A DNA stretch of 64,000 nucleotides, taken from positions 15,890,001 to 15,954,000 of the forward strand of contig CM074184.1 of assembly GCA_037179385.1 (NCBI GenBank), read 5' to 3'. This document shows, piece by piece, positions 35,523 to 47,827 of this stretch. A model generated the notes under the pieces. That model was not told the origin of the DNA. It ran no database searches and saw only the letters and a program-made list of their open reading frames with translations. This DNA comes from Holothuria scabra (Eukaryota > Echinodermata > Holothuroidea > Aspidochirotida > Holothuriidae). Position 1 is the stretch's first letter. Each line of letters opens with the position of its first letter. A program made the translations under genes and the position numbers.

Positions 35523-36149
35523 AATCCACCCACACGAATGCAAGCACACACATGTACTCGCTTACACAAACACGCATGTCCACTCACAGTGACATGCAGC
35601 AAACACAAAAAATATTGCTCTTTATGACTTTAATATGCTCAAATAGACATTACTTGAATCCATAAAGTCATCTGTACACCACAATGTTGTATTTTGTTTA
35701 TTCTGCCTGTTCTTTTTTTTCTTTGTAAAATCTGCCATAATTATTGTGGGAAACATGATACATACCAATATTTTTATTGGAGGAAAAATGCCGCCCCCCC
35801 CCCCCCCCCTCCAGGATCAATGCTCTTGTTCTGATATTCCCAGTGCTCATTGTTCCACGTTTTGTATTACTTCAATGGTTGGCAATGATGACAAGGTTTA
35901 TTACTACCAAAGTTCAATGTTCCCAGAAATGTTGATGTCCCCAAGTGACATAGAATCTTGATACATTTACATTTCCCAGAAACATAATGCCCAGCTCACT
36001 AACAATTTCCTTTGTGGTCCTATTCCTTCCTCCTCTTTCCACTTCCCCATAATATAAAAGGAAATTGAAAAGGTAAAATTGCTAAGCTTGAACAAACTCG
36101 ACATTTAATAACCAAAATAATGAAGATTGTTAAAAAGGGTGTCATTTAC

Positions 36150-36346
36150 CTTTTCAAGATCACTTTGCCATCTAAAAATTGTGGAATATGTTTGCCCATC
36201 ATTATTAGAAAATGCAAGCCAATTGTTTGTGCCATCATCAAGACTGGCTACATTCTCAGCTCCATGTGTTGTTAATTCTTGGAGAAGGGAAAAGCTGTCA
36301 TTGAACAGCTCATACCTGAAGACCAAAGAATTTGTGGTCTTGCTCC
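36150..36346 (-). CDS. EAR/module protein, exon T13: EAR repeat 4
   Basis: Acceptor tttttttgaacag, phase 1 start (rebuilds Gly with T12), donor GAAAAG|gtaaat in phase 0; 197 nt. It encodes SLVFRYELFNDSFSLLQEL, the strand NVASLDDGTNNWLAFSN and TIFRWQSDLEK. The alternation of a W/F-R-[YW] strand with a D-G/N-G turn strand is the EAR pattern. This repeat has Asp-Asp-Gly-Thr-Asn at the turn and a Trp where Tyr is usual. Confidence 0.9.
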
Positions 36347-37744
36347 CTGTTCAAAAAAAATGAAAGATTGAATCAATTTGATACTTCATCAGTACAAAAA
36401 ATAAGGGTTTTTTGTTTAGTTAAATGTTAAATGTAGTCATTCCAATTTGAATGAGTCAAGTCTTCTCTAATCCATTAATGCCTTGAGCATCTGCAAATTG
36501 GTGACATTTAAATGTTTCAAAGTATATTTGGGGCAACTGTTCTTGCCCTCTTATGAAAAACAGATGAGATTCATGACATTTAGATGTTTCAAAATATATT
36601 TCAGGCAACTGTTCTTGCCTTCTAATGTAAACCAGATTAGATTCATGACATTTAGATGTTTCAAAATATATGTGGGGCAACTGTTCTTGCCCTATGATGT
36701 GAACAAGCTAAAACTCACTCTTCATGATTTCAGTATTTTGCATGTTCTCCCTTTAAAGCAAGTGCTTCAATTGTGTTGCTATGAATTTAAGTCCAAGAGG
36801 GAGAACCCTTAGCAGTAGACATTTCCTTAAAATTTCAACAAAAAGAAAGTGACAAAAAGAGACACGAAATATAATACAATTATCATATAAATACAACTGT
36901 GGATAAATTAAGCTTTTCAAAGATGTAAGAGAACCTAGAACTGGTGAACATATTTGTAATGTGAAAAGCGGGACTGATCACAGGATAGGTCTTTTGTTAC
37001 CCTTTGTTTAACCTTCATGCCAAGAACACTTGTATTGTAATGTTGGCATGGCCCCAGGGAGTATCTCTTCATTTTGGAAGTAGATATTTACTAAGTACTT
37101 TGAAAATGTCCCCATAAAATACAAAGCTAGAAACTATGCAGTATGTAATCAAGAGATAATTTATAAAGGATTAACAAAAAACATTATGAATGTGTGCAAC
37201 ACTGTAAATCTAATTTTTATACAGCCAGTGACATAACTTAGAAGTGGTGAAACTTTAATATCACTGCAGTATAAAATGGTTAGCTTTGAATAGTGCATTT
37301 CATCAGTTTGAAGACCCCACGTAATGTGGGTCAATGTTTGTTAGGAACCTGTAACATTTCTGTGCACTGATGCTCCCCTCCATCATACCACTGACCAAAC
37401 ATATCATAGATTTTGATGCACGTTCCTTGCACACATGACACCCTTACGCTTAACCTATTAATATGCTTTAACCCCACATTTGGAGGACTTTGACACACCC
37501 CTCTGTCACAGCTTGGAAAAACACGAGGTCAGAGCACGTGCCTTACAATTAGTAAGGGCACAAAGTTGCATATCCACAGACCTTAAATCTAATGTTTTAA
37601 AAGGCAACACTGTATAGTGCCAACACTTGTATCAAACTGTCCTGGAGTTTCAGCAATTGATTATCTTCATTTATAACACATAGAAAATAAAATAGGTTAT
37701 CAAAAAAAGAAAAAAGAAAAAAAAACAAGAAAAAAAATATACAC
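36347..37744 (-). other. Intron T12-T13
   Basis: Contains the 72-bp tandem repeat at 36503-36710 and otherwise A-T rich unique sequence. No exon supported. Confidence 0.5.
36503..36710. repeat. 72-bp tandem repeat, three copies
   Basis: Units starting GACATTTARATGTTTCAAAR at 36503, 36575 and 36647 are spaced exactly 72 bp, each followed by GGCAACTGTTCTTGCC. Because 72 is divisible by three, both strands remain open over the array. Those frames have no initiation or splice context and are treated as by-products. Confidence 0.85.
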
Positions 37745-38191
37745 CTGTGGCTGGATTTTCTAAATTGGCAACTGCTATATAAAGGGTCCCATCTATTTCA
37801 AAAGCTTTTGTTGCTACTGCACCAGGTGTTTGTAATGTGGCATTCCATAAATTATCCTCCAGCTTGTATACAACTGTCTGACTTGTGTCACCAAACTCTG
37901 AACAATATGTATTCTGTGCACTGGGCGTGGAAATGACAAAGGTGGAACCATTGTAAGTAAAGACCTCTACACTGCTAGAGCCTTTCGTGATATCAGCAGC
38001 CTTCCAGCATTCTTTCACAGTACGGGTGCAGATACGTAACTCTGTTTTAATACACCTCTGTATGGGAGCCAGGTGGGTTTCTGATACAGTAAGAAGTGAC
38101 ACACCCTGCAAATTGACCACATCGGTCTTTGCACCAGCTGGGTTAGGGATTTCCCCCCAGTCTTCAAAGTACAGGAATGTTACAGCAAGAC
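37745..38191 (-). CDS. EAR/module protein, exon T12: EAR repeats 1-3 and cysteine segment
   Basis: The largest exon (447 nt). Acceptor tcttactacag, phase 1 start; donor CCACAG|gtgtat, phase 1. It begins with a linker (LAVTFLYFEDWGEIPNP) closing the module region. Three EAR strands follow: VVNLQGVSLLTVSETH, SVEVFTYNGSTFVISTPS and TKAFEIDGTLYIAVANLEN. Between repeats 1 and 2 there is a Cys-rich insert (QRCIKTELRICTRTVKECW), and a fourth Cys follows in NTYCSEF, so disulfides are likely and the protein is probably secreted or luminal. The EAR assignment rests on the G-x-x-[YF]-[LI]-A-V-A-N type motif, strongest in repeat 3. Confidence 0.92.
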
Positions 38192-38767
38192 CTGTAGTAA
38201 GATGAAGTTACAAAACAGGAAGTGTCATAGCACATAACACATGTAACTAAATACGCAGTATGATACATTAAATGCGGCAAGGAAGTAGTACATGGCCTTC
38301 CACAAAATAACTATCACTAAGCACAAACAAGTCATGTCATTTCCTGTTGGTTTGGCAGGTATCCAATCCCTACATGGAAAGCATTCACCAGACACATTAT
38401 AAATGATTTCTTACACCTTACTGAAACTATGATAAGGGATATCAAATGGAGAACATGTGTGTGCTCAAATACAGAAAGGAAGTTTGAAATGTATTCATAC
38501 ATATGATACACAGAATGAAGAAATAAGAAGGTTGACTTAAAGCACCCTAGGCATAAAGGCTTTCAGGAAAAAAAACATTCTTCTTCAGGACATTTGTGCA
38601 TTTAACAGCCACGAAGTCAAATGATGACTGCCTTCAGTAGATACCACTGTCCCACCTCCACACTTTGACACTCCCCTTCGTCAACCTCTTCATAGATCAA
38701 ATGCAACTGATCAAGATACAGTAAGTTAAAGTGTACCTCAGGTCTAAAATTTGTTTATTATAGAGGA

Positions 38768-39300
38768 TAAAAGGCAGTAAACTCTCACTCAAAGCTACAA
38801 TTTTTGTAGTAGTTCACAAAAATTTTCAATTGGCACAGCTCTTTGATCAAAAACAAGTTAAAAAGTGCAAAGTACTATAGCTCATATTGCACAGTATTTA
38901 CTGTACCAAGAGTATTCTCATTAAACATTGGGTTTTTGCAAGTATTCTCACCCTGCAGTAGTAAACTGAGATTCTGTCTGGATGAGGATGAGTTTTGGAG
39001 TTGTGTTTGGTCTAATGGTACAGCATTCGCCTCTCACACAGGAGGCCCAGGTTCGATTCCCAGGTCAAGTCATACCAAAGACTCTAAAATGGAACCTACT
39101 GCCATTGTGCATGATGCTCTGCAGCAATGTGGTAGGGCAACACAACTGGAAAAAAGGCCATGGTCGGCTCGACTCAAACCAATAGGTTGAAAACTGGGCT
39201 GTAAAACTCTATCTAACTAACTACCTAGAGTTGTGGGAGGGTCTTAATTCAAGTAGGTTAGGAGAACTGAAACTGGTTGGGGTGAGAGGATTAGGCCTTT
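38768..39300 (+). repeat. MITE family A, diverged copy split by a SINE
   Basis: Left end AAAAGGCAGTAAACTCTCAC is diverged; right end GTGAGAGGATTAGGCCTTT is well kept. Interior words match the copy at 28645. The ATTGTGGGAGGG block of that copy is interrupted here by a 222-bp SINE. Confidence 0.7.
39006..39227 (+). repeat. tRNA-derived SINE with target duplication
   Basis: The head has a good box A (TGGTCTAATGG, 39008-39018) and box B (GGTTCGATTCC, 39050-39060), as in a tRNA gene, and a non-tRNA body with CCTACTGCCATTGTGCATGA, GGGCAACACAACTGG and TTGAAAACTGGGCTG. GAGTTGTG flanks both sides (38998-39005, 39228-39235). Box spacing fits RNA polymerase III transcription, but the region does not fold as a full tRNA and should not be called a tRNA gene. 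Confidence 0.8.
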
Positions 39301-39872
39301 AATTCAAATGGTTCAACCTCCATCTTCACAGGACATTCCTATACTGAGATACAAAAATGATGAAGTTCATTCTGTCAATTAAAAATAGTAGACTGCACAA
39401 TCATTTGTGATGTCATTGTTGCACTACTCAAATTATAATCTTTGTATTTCTTTTTTTTCTGAAAGCTACTGCAACTTGACCCAAATTGTGAGCTCATTCT
39501 TACTGCTTTGGGATGACATGACTTTACAGCCTCTCCCTAAAATATATCAACCAAGAAAACAGGAAGTGCTCAAGGTTATAAAAACATTTTTAATTTCTGA
39601 GGAAAAGCATGAAAATGCCAGATGTACAACAAGAATGTCATAAATTATAATACAATAGACTAGTTGGATTTAGGTGAATAAATTTTAACATTAAATATCA
39701 CAGCAATTAAACAAGCTGTGACAATGGGAGGTGGATGAATAAGATTCAGTTTGCAACTTCTAAAATATTTATTTTTCTTTAAAATTCTATAAACTTGAGG
39801 TACACCTTAGCAAATTCAAAACAGTTATTGATAAAACAGAGACTTAAGTGAAGCTGAATACTAGCGACTCAC

Positions 39873-40062
39873 CAGTAGCTGCTACTTGTAAACTATATGA
39901 TGGATAACAAAGCCAGCTTAATTGCCTGTCTACTCTGAGAATGTCAAAGTCCACACAACTCATAGTTCCATATTCCTTCCACCAAAGTTCCCGAAGGTCA
40001 ACACCACTGACCAATCCTATCACAGTAATATTTCTGGTCAATGTCACATTTGATGAAAATGT
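39873..40062 (-). CDS. EAR/module protein, exon T11: last module
   Basis: Acceptor tttctttgttcag, phase 0; donor CTACTG|gtgagt, phase 1; 190 nt. It encodes TFSSNVTLTRNITVIGLVSG followed by VDLRELWW, so it holds the final VSGVDL core. It then departs from the module pattern with a Cys/Trp-bearing segment (MSCVDFDILR, LSWLCYPSYSLQ) leading into the propeller. NVT and NIT are potential N-glycosylation sites. Confidence 0.9.
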
Positions 40063-40442
40063 CTGAACAAAGAAAAATGCAATCATGATGTTTATGATAT
40101 ATGAGTCAAACTGGACATATAAATCCAAGCAGGAGCTGGGCAACCTCTTTGCACTATATGACATAATGTTATGGTAGCTGTTGGAAGACCCACATAAAGG
40201 GTTTGCATATGTTTAACAAAGGAGGGTAAAAATTCCATAATCTGACATCTCTTTGCTTTTACACATTTGTACAGTAAGCTTAACACTCTCAGCCTAACCT
40301 AAGAGCTAAATTTTATCCTAAAACTGATGTCTGTATGGACATGACAGAAGAGAGGGGATGTAAGCATCTCAAAAAATTTATCTTTTACTTCATCTTGTCA
40401 AGAACTGTTACCAATACAAACTAGAAAGCCAACAGGCTTAGT

Positions 40443-40650
40443 GATTCCTTGCCATATGATATATCATAGCAAACATGGAAACAAACATGACATGCATGAG
40501 ATCCCATACAATTATCCTGCTTAATTGGGATATCATACTAGTAACTTCAAAACTTTTTGACCTCATGTGACCCTAAATGACCTTTCAACTTCATTTAAAA
40601 CAATAGTGATCACTTCACCAACATGTCTATCAACATGAGCAACTCAAAAG
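40443..40650 (-). repeat. End fragment of an AGGTCA-array element, inverted
   Basis: Starts GATTCCTTGCCATATGATAT, the reverse complement of the right end type at 24155, followed by one decayed unit (TGACCTCATGTGACCCTAAA, TGACCTTTCAACTTC). The rest of the element is missing or displaced. Confidence 0.6.
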
Positions 40651-41375
40651 CTTAATACAGTAAGAGAATGGAAGTACTGCCTCCATGGTATAAGATCCTT
40701 ACAGTTATCCCCCTAAAAATATTGTCTACAAGGTTTGACCTTTTGCCACCCCAAACCTTTGATCTCCACAAACAAGAGGAATTTTTCACACAGCTTCAAT
40801 ATGCCAAAAAAGTATGTTTTGTCTCATTACTTGATAAAGCTGTATTTTTAAACCATTTTAATCATAAGTTTGGATAATGGGGACAGCTCTCCATTCTGAA
40901 GTCTCTATGTTTCAATGCCTCTTTGTTTCGAAAAGTCCGCATTGAGGTTAGTGTTAAAACAAGCCCTCATCCAAACACTCTCCTACATGCATTGGATCGA
41001 AGAGACATCTGAACAGGGATGTGTAACCTTGGCTATTAGTTGCAGCAAGTTTTGCTTCATGGGGGAAATTGCCCCACCCATTGTCTATGGTATCCTTGCA
41101 AATAAACAAAAGCTGATATACCTATTAATCCATAATTTAACAAGACTTTTAATTTGCCTTTTGTCTACTTATACTGTAGGGTACAGCATAACATACAGTA
41201 CAACTTTTCCTTGTTTGATACACAGTATACAACATTATGCTTGCTCTTATTACCTGAACTACTTTTAAACAACAGCAGCAATGCAAAAAAATTTCTAAAT
41301 ACTTTTGAAAAGTGTCATTAAGGGTAATCTTGAAGCAATGGTTCCATACATTAAGCTTAATGATACACTTTTTTA

Positions 41376-41419
41376 GGGGGGAGGGGGGGGTTGGGGGGTT
41401 GGGGGGTTGGGGGGAGGAG
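41376..41419 (+). repeat. G-run tract able to form a G-quadruplex
   Basis: Successive runs of 5-9 G separated by single A or TT (GGGGGTTGGGGGGTTGGGGG pattern) satisfy the usual four-run G-quadruplex rule several times. On the transcribed - strand gene the RNA would be C-rich here. Confidence 0.7.
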
Positions 41420-42023
41420 AGTGACGTGGATAAAAATGAAATGTGAGACAAAACTTTCTACTCGGTGACGACATTTGACATAACTATAATCCTTCATACA
41501 GGGGTTACTTTTTTGGTTTGGTTATCCAGATATTTGCAGAGATGAGGCAAGTACTGTAGTATGCTGACACATTTTATGCTGTCAAAAATTTCAAACAACA
41601 AATTCTAAAATGAAACTAAGTGGTAAATAATCACTGTAGAGCATATTGAAACTGTATAGCAGAAACACCATTCTAGATAGACACCAATATTTAAAGTTGT
41701 GTTCAACAAAAATCCTGATACAAACACACTATTTGTTCAATTCCACCAGCTTCTATGTAAGGACACTATTTCTGAAGGGTGTCTGAGCTACAGTATTTAA
41801 TGGACATGACACAGCATGTCCATTATTGTGGTTGGTCGCATTTTCTGATGATCACGTGACCCCACTTCTTTCGTTCAGTTTATCAGACGACTCCCAATGA
41901 GAAACAAACCGATCTTTTGGGAAAAGATTTGTACAGCAAAGGAGACCGGTATGTGACAAGATTGTGTGAAAAATGTCGCTAATTACGAAATGCAGTACAT
42001 TTTTCCTCAAATACTCGACATTT

Positions 42024-42125
42024 TAATATTAAGTAGGCTAATAGTAGTATTAAGTAGGCTAATAGTAATATTAAGTAGGCTAATATTAATATTAAGTAGG
42101 CTAATATTAATATTAAGTAGGTTAT
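42024..42125 (+). repeat. 21-bp minisatellite, about five copies
   Basis: Units of the form TATTAAGTAGGCTAATAGTAA, spaced 21 bp, keep an open frame (ILSRLI repeats) because the period is divisible by three. Not regarded as coding. Confidence 0.85.
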
Positions 42126-45100
42126 ATGCCTGTTACTTTACATATGACGCAGTCATGAACGCGAGGGATGCTGTCCTACTTTGGTCTGTATTTTCAACAT
42201 CACTTTATTTAGTAGAACTGTTTGGTCACCAAATTAATTTTACATTTGACTTATGAAGTGATTATAGAGACAATTGTATAAATTTGAAAACATTGGTATA
42301 ATTTTCTTGTCACAATTCCCTGGAAGTTCGACTGAGCAGCATGCTACGATGTCTCCGTTTGAACTGCTTTCAGTGAAGGAATGTACAAAATGTGCACAGT
42401 AGTGTAAGTGCCGGGTTTGGCGCAGCGTTCAGCAGTATAAAGTCATTATGTACGGTCCATTGCGATCGTGTACAAGCAATGTGACCGACTGAACGTATAA
42501 ACAAAAAGAATCTCACATAATGTCGTACAGATCGATCGAAGGCAAAGTGCAATCAAACCTCAAGTCCGAATTTTCGATGCAGATCTCCTATTTTACCATA
42601 CGTATAAACCATTATAGGTTTTCGATTGGCATAGGCCAGCTGGGGTCAAACGTAAACGTAGCTAGTGTTCATTAACTGCACGTACATTCGCAGGTTCACT
42701 TCATTCCGGGCAATTATTCTAAATCAGAGACAAATTTAGTACTACACACTTGCTGTACTTTTTTCGGACAGGTTTGTCAATCCTCGGTGGCAGGTAGGGA
42801 ATTGCAACAAGTGCCTTTGCACGGGTATAGGCCCTACTAAAAAATAGGACCGGGGTACCAAATCGCCATACCCGTCGGGTACGTGGTGTTACACTGACTT
42901 AATTTTGTTAGGCATGCTCCATATCAGACATGCAAAATAATATTTACAGCTGTTTTGGAGAGGCGATGATCACATTCCCAAGTTCAAAACATTTGATTTG
43001 CCATAAGGTTTTATCATCTCCTTTTGTTTTAAATCAAAATGACAAGTAAAAGAAACAAGAAAGGGCTATTGTTGGAACATCTATTGTGCCTTAAACACCA
43101 CACACAGCCAACAACCTTCACCCCTATTTTAAGTGTATTTTAGTTTTAGTGGAACGACCGGACGCGTAGTGGCCATGATCCCAAAGAGACGTAACAGAAA
43201 ACAGTCAAATAAGAAAATAAGTACTTTCCAAGGCCTCTATCAATATTTGATATTAAATTTTGGGACGCTTTCCTACTCTAAAAGCAAGCATCCTAAGAGC
43301 TCGAAGCTTCTCCTTTTAAAACAGCGGTTTAAAAAGATCAACCAATCAGAGCCCTGTATTATGGTATTCTCTTGCACGTCCAAAATTACCGATTGTAAAC
43401 AAAAGACGTCATGCTCGTGAACTTCTCTCACAGTAATGCACAATGCACGTTGGAATTTTCACTTTAGGGTTATGTACGTTCTGACGTAGCAGGCCTCATG
43501 TTGACATCCGGACATGGTGACATAAAGGTGTCATACCGCCGTATTAAGATCGTATACATGCAAGGCTCAGTTTACCTAGCATGCCGAATGCTACGGGCAC
43601 TGTCTCTGCAAGCTGGGCGGGGGGATGTGTCTGCTAGTTTCTGCATGAAGTACGAAGTGATTTTGAATCACCGTCGGATAGCTTGCTCGAACAAAGTGAC
43701 GTACATTAATGTGTGAGAAGTAACTCACTACGTGACGATAACGTGCGATCAGGCCGCACGCTGATAAAAATTTCAACTTCAGGAAATAAAGTACAAACAA
43801 CTTTCAAACTTTTTGATTTATTTATTTGGTACATATTAAGCACAAAACACAAACAAACTTACACATAATTTCTAGGGCTCTCTTCATTCTCAGGCCCCGA
43901 GAATGTTTACCAAATTAATTGTAAAATATTTTATTTCATTACCATGGGGAATAGCGTAAATTGGGTAATCCTTTTCGCATGCAAAATATTTAAGCTTCGC
44001 GTAGTAGATTTGGAACCGGGTTATAGGTAGCGGGCCACTAATTATAAGTCCCATTGACTTACACACTAAATTAGGCTACTTCCGTGCCCCCTAGCTCCTA
44101 GTAGAAGTTTGCAACCAGGACATGCTACCCCTCTGATCGAAGCCCACAATCTCGGCTTTCATGGCACTTTCAAATTTCCATACCATGACCATTGAAATTT
44201 TGAGCTAGAGAGCCTTGAATGATAGGGATGTGTTTCCCGCCATAATAGCTACTCAAAAACGGCATTTCACAGAGCGGAGTAATACAATAAAAAAATGGCA
44301 CTGAAATTGGTCAGATTGCCTTGAATTTTGCACAGTATGTATTTCAACTCATTGTCTACAAAATCCAAATGCAAAAATGATCATATTTTGTAAGTAACAC
44401 AGTCAGAAACAACATCCCATAATTTTTTTATGGCGCTTTGTCTGTACACTAAACATTTTCCCGGACATGAGTATTGGAGTTAGTGGTGCGCTACCTTATA
44501 GGATAACGAGTGGTTACCCGTGCAAATTACACTAATTGCATCACCAATGAAAATATTGGGGGAAGCAAACATAGGCCTTGCCCCTCCAATAATTCAGGCA
44601 AATTTAAAATAAAATAAAAAAAAGGAGAATAACCAAAATGTAATAACATTTTGGGATATGGGGGGCTTCTTGAAAACGTCACTTTGAGTGTATGTGCATG
44701 TCATTGTGAGTGTGTATGTATGTCTGGTTGTGTGTGTATGTAGGCCTACGAGTGCACTCGCTTTCATAGGGTGGATTGCTTATAGATCATTCCGGTCCTG
44801 GACACGAAATAGGGTTCAACATAGTCTGTTGGAAAATTTTTGTCCCCCAAACCACATACCAGATCTATGTCCCTGTTGTCCGTCGGATTAACCAGGCAGT
44901 CCATCCTTCCCCTACATGGGCAACCAAAGACTAGCACAATGTCATGTCCATTGTGGTTACGGTACGTAACCACATTTTCTAGTTCTAAGATGACTTTTAG
45001 TTTAGAAACTTGATCAAGTGTACATGAACTTCTCCATCTCCAGACAATGGCTAGGCAAATAACTTTTATTTGTGGTCAGATGAGACAAGATAATGTGGAC

Positions 45101-46299
45101 AGTTATTTTATGCTTGATTTAGCAGAGGTGTGACTTTCATGCAGGTCTGACATTTTGACCAAAAATAGGACTAAATGCCTGCAGGGAATGGTAGGAAATA
45201 GGAGTATATACAAACAATAAGCTGTCATGGTTGTTATGTACTGAGATAAAAATAAGCTTTATTCGGAGGGTTGATAAGATTCAATTAACACCACTTATAG
45301 TAAAAAGCTTCAGTCAGTTGAGCTGTATGTTTGTATGAGGTAATCCTTCAGGACACTGTGGGGATAACTGGCAGTCAACTGTGAAAATTTATGCCAGATA
45401 ACTGTGACCAAATGGCAAAGAATGGGTCAGTCACAATTTGATTCACTCTATTAGGCAATGACAGTTCATGTGCGCTGAAGGGTATTTCTTTTTTGTAAAA
45501 CTAATTAACTGTGGTATATCTAATTAATCAATTCCCATTTCCAATTCATGCATGCTTGCATGCACATGTCCTCATGAGGACAGTAGGCACAAGGTTTGCC
45601 AAATAATAGCAATTTTTGCCACTAAATTTAATGTTTTCTTCAGGTTTTCCTTATGGTTATTGAAAAAGCAATGTAAGTATGTTATAAAAGAGATTCTTGT
45701 GCATCACACGGAGTACTCTTTGTTCAAAGTTTATACTTATGAAGTTCCACATCAGTCATCTACTTAGTGTGCATAGAAGCATCTTCTAATATTTTCAGAC
45801 TGTCCCTAAATGACCCTTATACAGACTGTTGAAACTCACATGTTCCACATCAGTTTCATGAAAATCTATTTACTTGTGGCTGCAAAATCAGCATACCCAT
45901 GAGCATTGAAGCATGTAAGCCAGCCTGATGAACAGATTTTGCCTTTTAAGATTTTATATTTTGCTCTGCCCACTTTTTTATGTATTAATAATTGGAACTT
46001 AATGTAATAACAGGGCACAATTTCATGCCAGAATCAACATACTGTACAGTAACTACCATGTGATGTGCCTTTTTGTGCACTTAAGGATCTTCTTCCTATG
46101 AGTTTGCTTCAGTACTTTACAAATACATTTTCAAAATCACCTCACTAAAGCATTAACGTAATGAAGTTAATAAACTGTTCCAAAAAATTATATACCTATG
46201 CCTATTACATTACCCATGCCAAATTATTCTTACCCTTTCACCCTATCCACTTATGGATATTAACTTCAACAGTTATATGCTCTTATGAGATGTAGTGTT

Positions 46300-46979
46300 T
46301 GCAAGGTTTAGATGTTTTGAACTCTGATGACCCCAAATGACCTTTGACATCCAATAAAAACAATATTGGTCATCTACTCAATATGGGCAATCCACTTGGT
46401 AAGTATTAGATTCCTGGCAGTTACCTTTCTTGACATACGGTGTTTACAAGTTTTTGAGCTTTTCATCTCTGATGACCCCAAATGACCTTTGACCTCCACC
46501 AAAAACAATAGTGATCATCTACTTAATATGGCCAATCCACATGCTATGTATGAGATCCCTCACGTTTACCCTTCTTGAAATACAGTGTTTACAAGGTTTT
46601 GACCTTTTTACCTCTGGTGACCCCAAATGACCTTTGACCTGAATCAAAAACAATAGGGACCATCTACTTAATATGGGCAATCCACATGGTAAGTGTGAGA
46701 TCACTCACATTTTTCCTTCTGGAGATATCGTGTTTACAAGCAATTTCCAAGGCATTTACATTTTGACCTCTGGTGACCCCAAATGACCTTTGACCTCTTC
46801 CAAAAAAATAGGGACCATCTACTCAATGTGAACAATCTACGTGCCAAGTATGAGATCCCTGGAGGCTACCCTTCTTGAGATATCGTGTTTACAAGCGGGC
46901 ATCACACACACATACCCACACACACACACACACGACATCACCATCGCATAGATTCCTTGCCTGCCTTTGGCAAGGAATC
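46300..46979 (-). repeat. AGGTCA-array element, inverted copy with intact head
   Basis: On the + strand, units of CCCCAAATGACCTTTGACCT spaced about 145 bp run from 46330 to 46800. A (CA)n tract (46906-46932), GACATCACCATCGCATAG, and the hairpin end GATTCCTTGCC ... GGCAAGGAATC (46951-46979) follow. It is the reverse complement of the 22856 head, but the ~300-bp conserved block is missing. Confidence 0.8.
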
Positions 46980-47446
46980 AATTAGATGCCCATTCAAACA
47001 TTTGACAAATAGCCCTGAAGGTTGACACTTGATAGCAGTTTATCTCAGATGAAAGTGAAAAGGGGTCTAACCCTTCAATGCACCATGAGTAAGTTTATCC
47101 CATATTTTCCAGCACTATTTGAACCTATAGACTGTTGGGTTTCTATTGAACAAGAAAGGTAATGAAAGCTGTTGTTCATTGAAGCAGCTAATTGGTGTAA
47201 TGAACCAGTGGTCGGTTACTACAATCTGAAAATGCAGTTTTTCCCCAAAATCTGTGGCAGTCGTGATGGATATAAAGGTTAATATATAGTCATGAAAATC
47301 AAGACATCAGTACAGCAGATTTTTAACCAAGGGGAGTGAAGGTGGGAGGGGTTAAAGTCTAGCTCTACCCGAGAAAATGTCAAGTTTGCATCGACTTAAA
47401 ACATATTACCCACCCTTCCCCCTTCAGTGCCCTTCCTGACCTACAA

Positions 47447-47827
47447 CAGGCCTCACAGCACTTCATCTCTTAAATATAGGTTTTTTTAAAGGTTTCAATA
47501 CTGAAAATATAGGTTTTCAAAGGTTATCGAGGGCCAAAATACAGGTTTCTGTAGGTTTACAAGATTTGTTTCCCAGCGCGATAAAAGTAATAAACAGCAA
47601 ATTCTTACCTTAACTGTCAGTCTTACAAAGAAAAATTCAGAAATCATACCACTTTGCAGGTACCCAAGGAAGCGAACATCATCCCTATACACACTTATTT
47701 TTAAAGCCATAGAACAAATTCGAAATATAAGTTTTTATAGGTTATAAAGGCTATTTTTGAAAGTGTATAGGCTCCCAAAATGAAAAATAGGTTTTTATAG
47801 GTTTTACAGGTTTCACTCTGAGGCCTG
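47447..47827. repeat. ~380-bp TIR repeat with TATAGGTTTT core
   Basis: Ends CAGGCCTCACAG and CTCTGAGGCCTG are near-inverted, and CTACAA lies on both flanks. The interior is a loose array of ATATAGGTTTTTATAGGTT words in both halves. Probably a hAT-type MITE; the duplication is too short to be sure. Confidence 0.55.

Larger units (their letters stand above)
34094..36149 (-). other. Intron T13-T14, rich in MITEs
   Basis: Holds two head-to-tail family B MITEs and a hAT-like MITE, listed separately. A 15-base G run lies near 35230, a C run near 35794, and ACACAC-rich sequence near 35530-35580. No exon. Confidence 0.5.
38192..39872 (-). other. Intron T11-T12, contains MITE plus nested SINE
   Basis: Bounded by the T11 donor CTACTG|gtgagt at 39873/39872 and the T12 acceptor. 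Repeats are listed separately; nothing coding is seen. Confidence 0.55.

Noticed and set aside
39006..39075. Functional tRNA gene
   Set aside because: Boxes A and B are present but the flanks do not form an acceptor stem and the body and target duplication are those of a SINE.
42024..42190. Open frame of ILSRLI repeats
   Set aside because: Produced by a 21-bp minisatellite whose period is a multiple of three.
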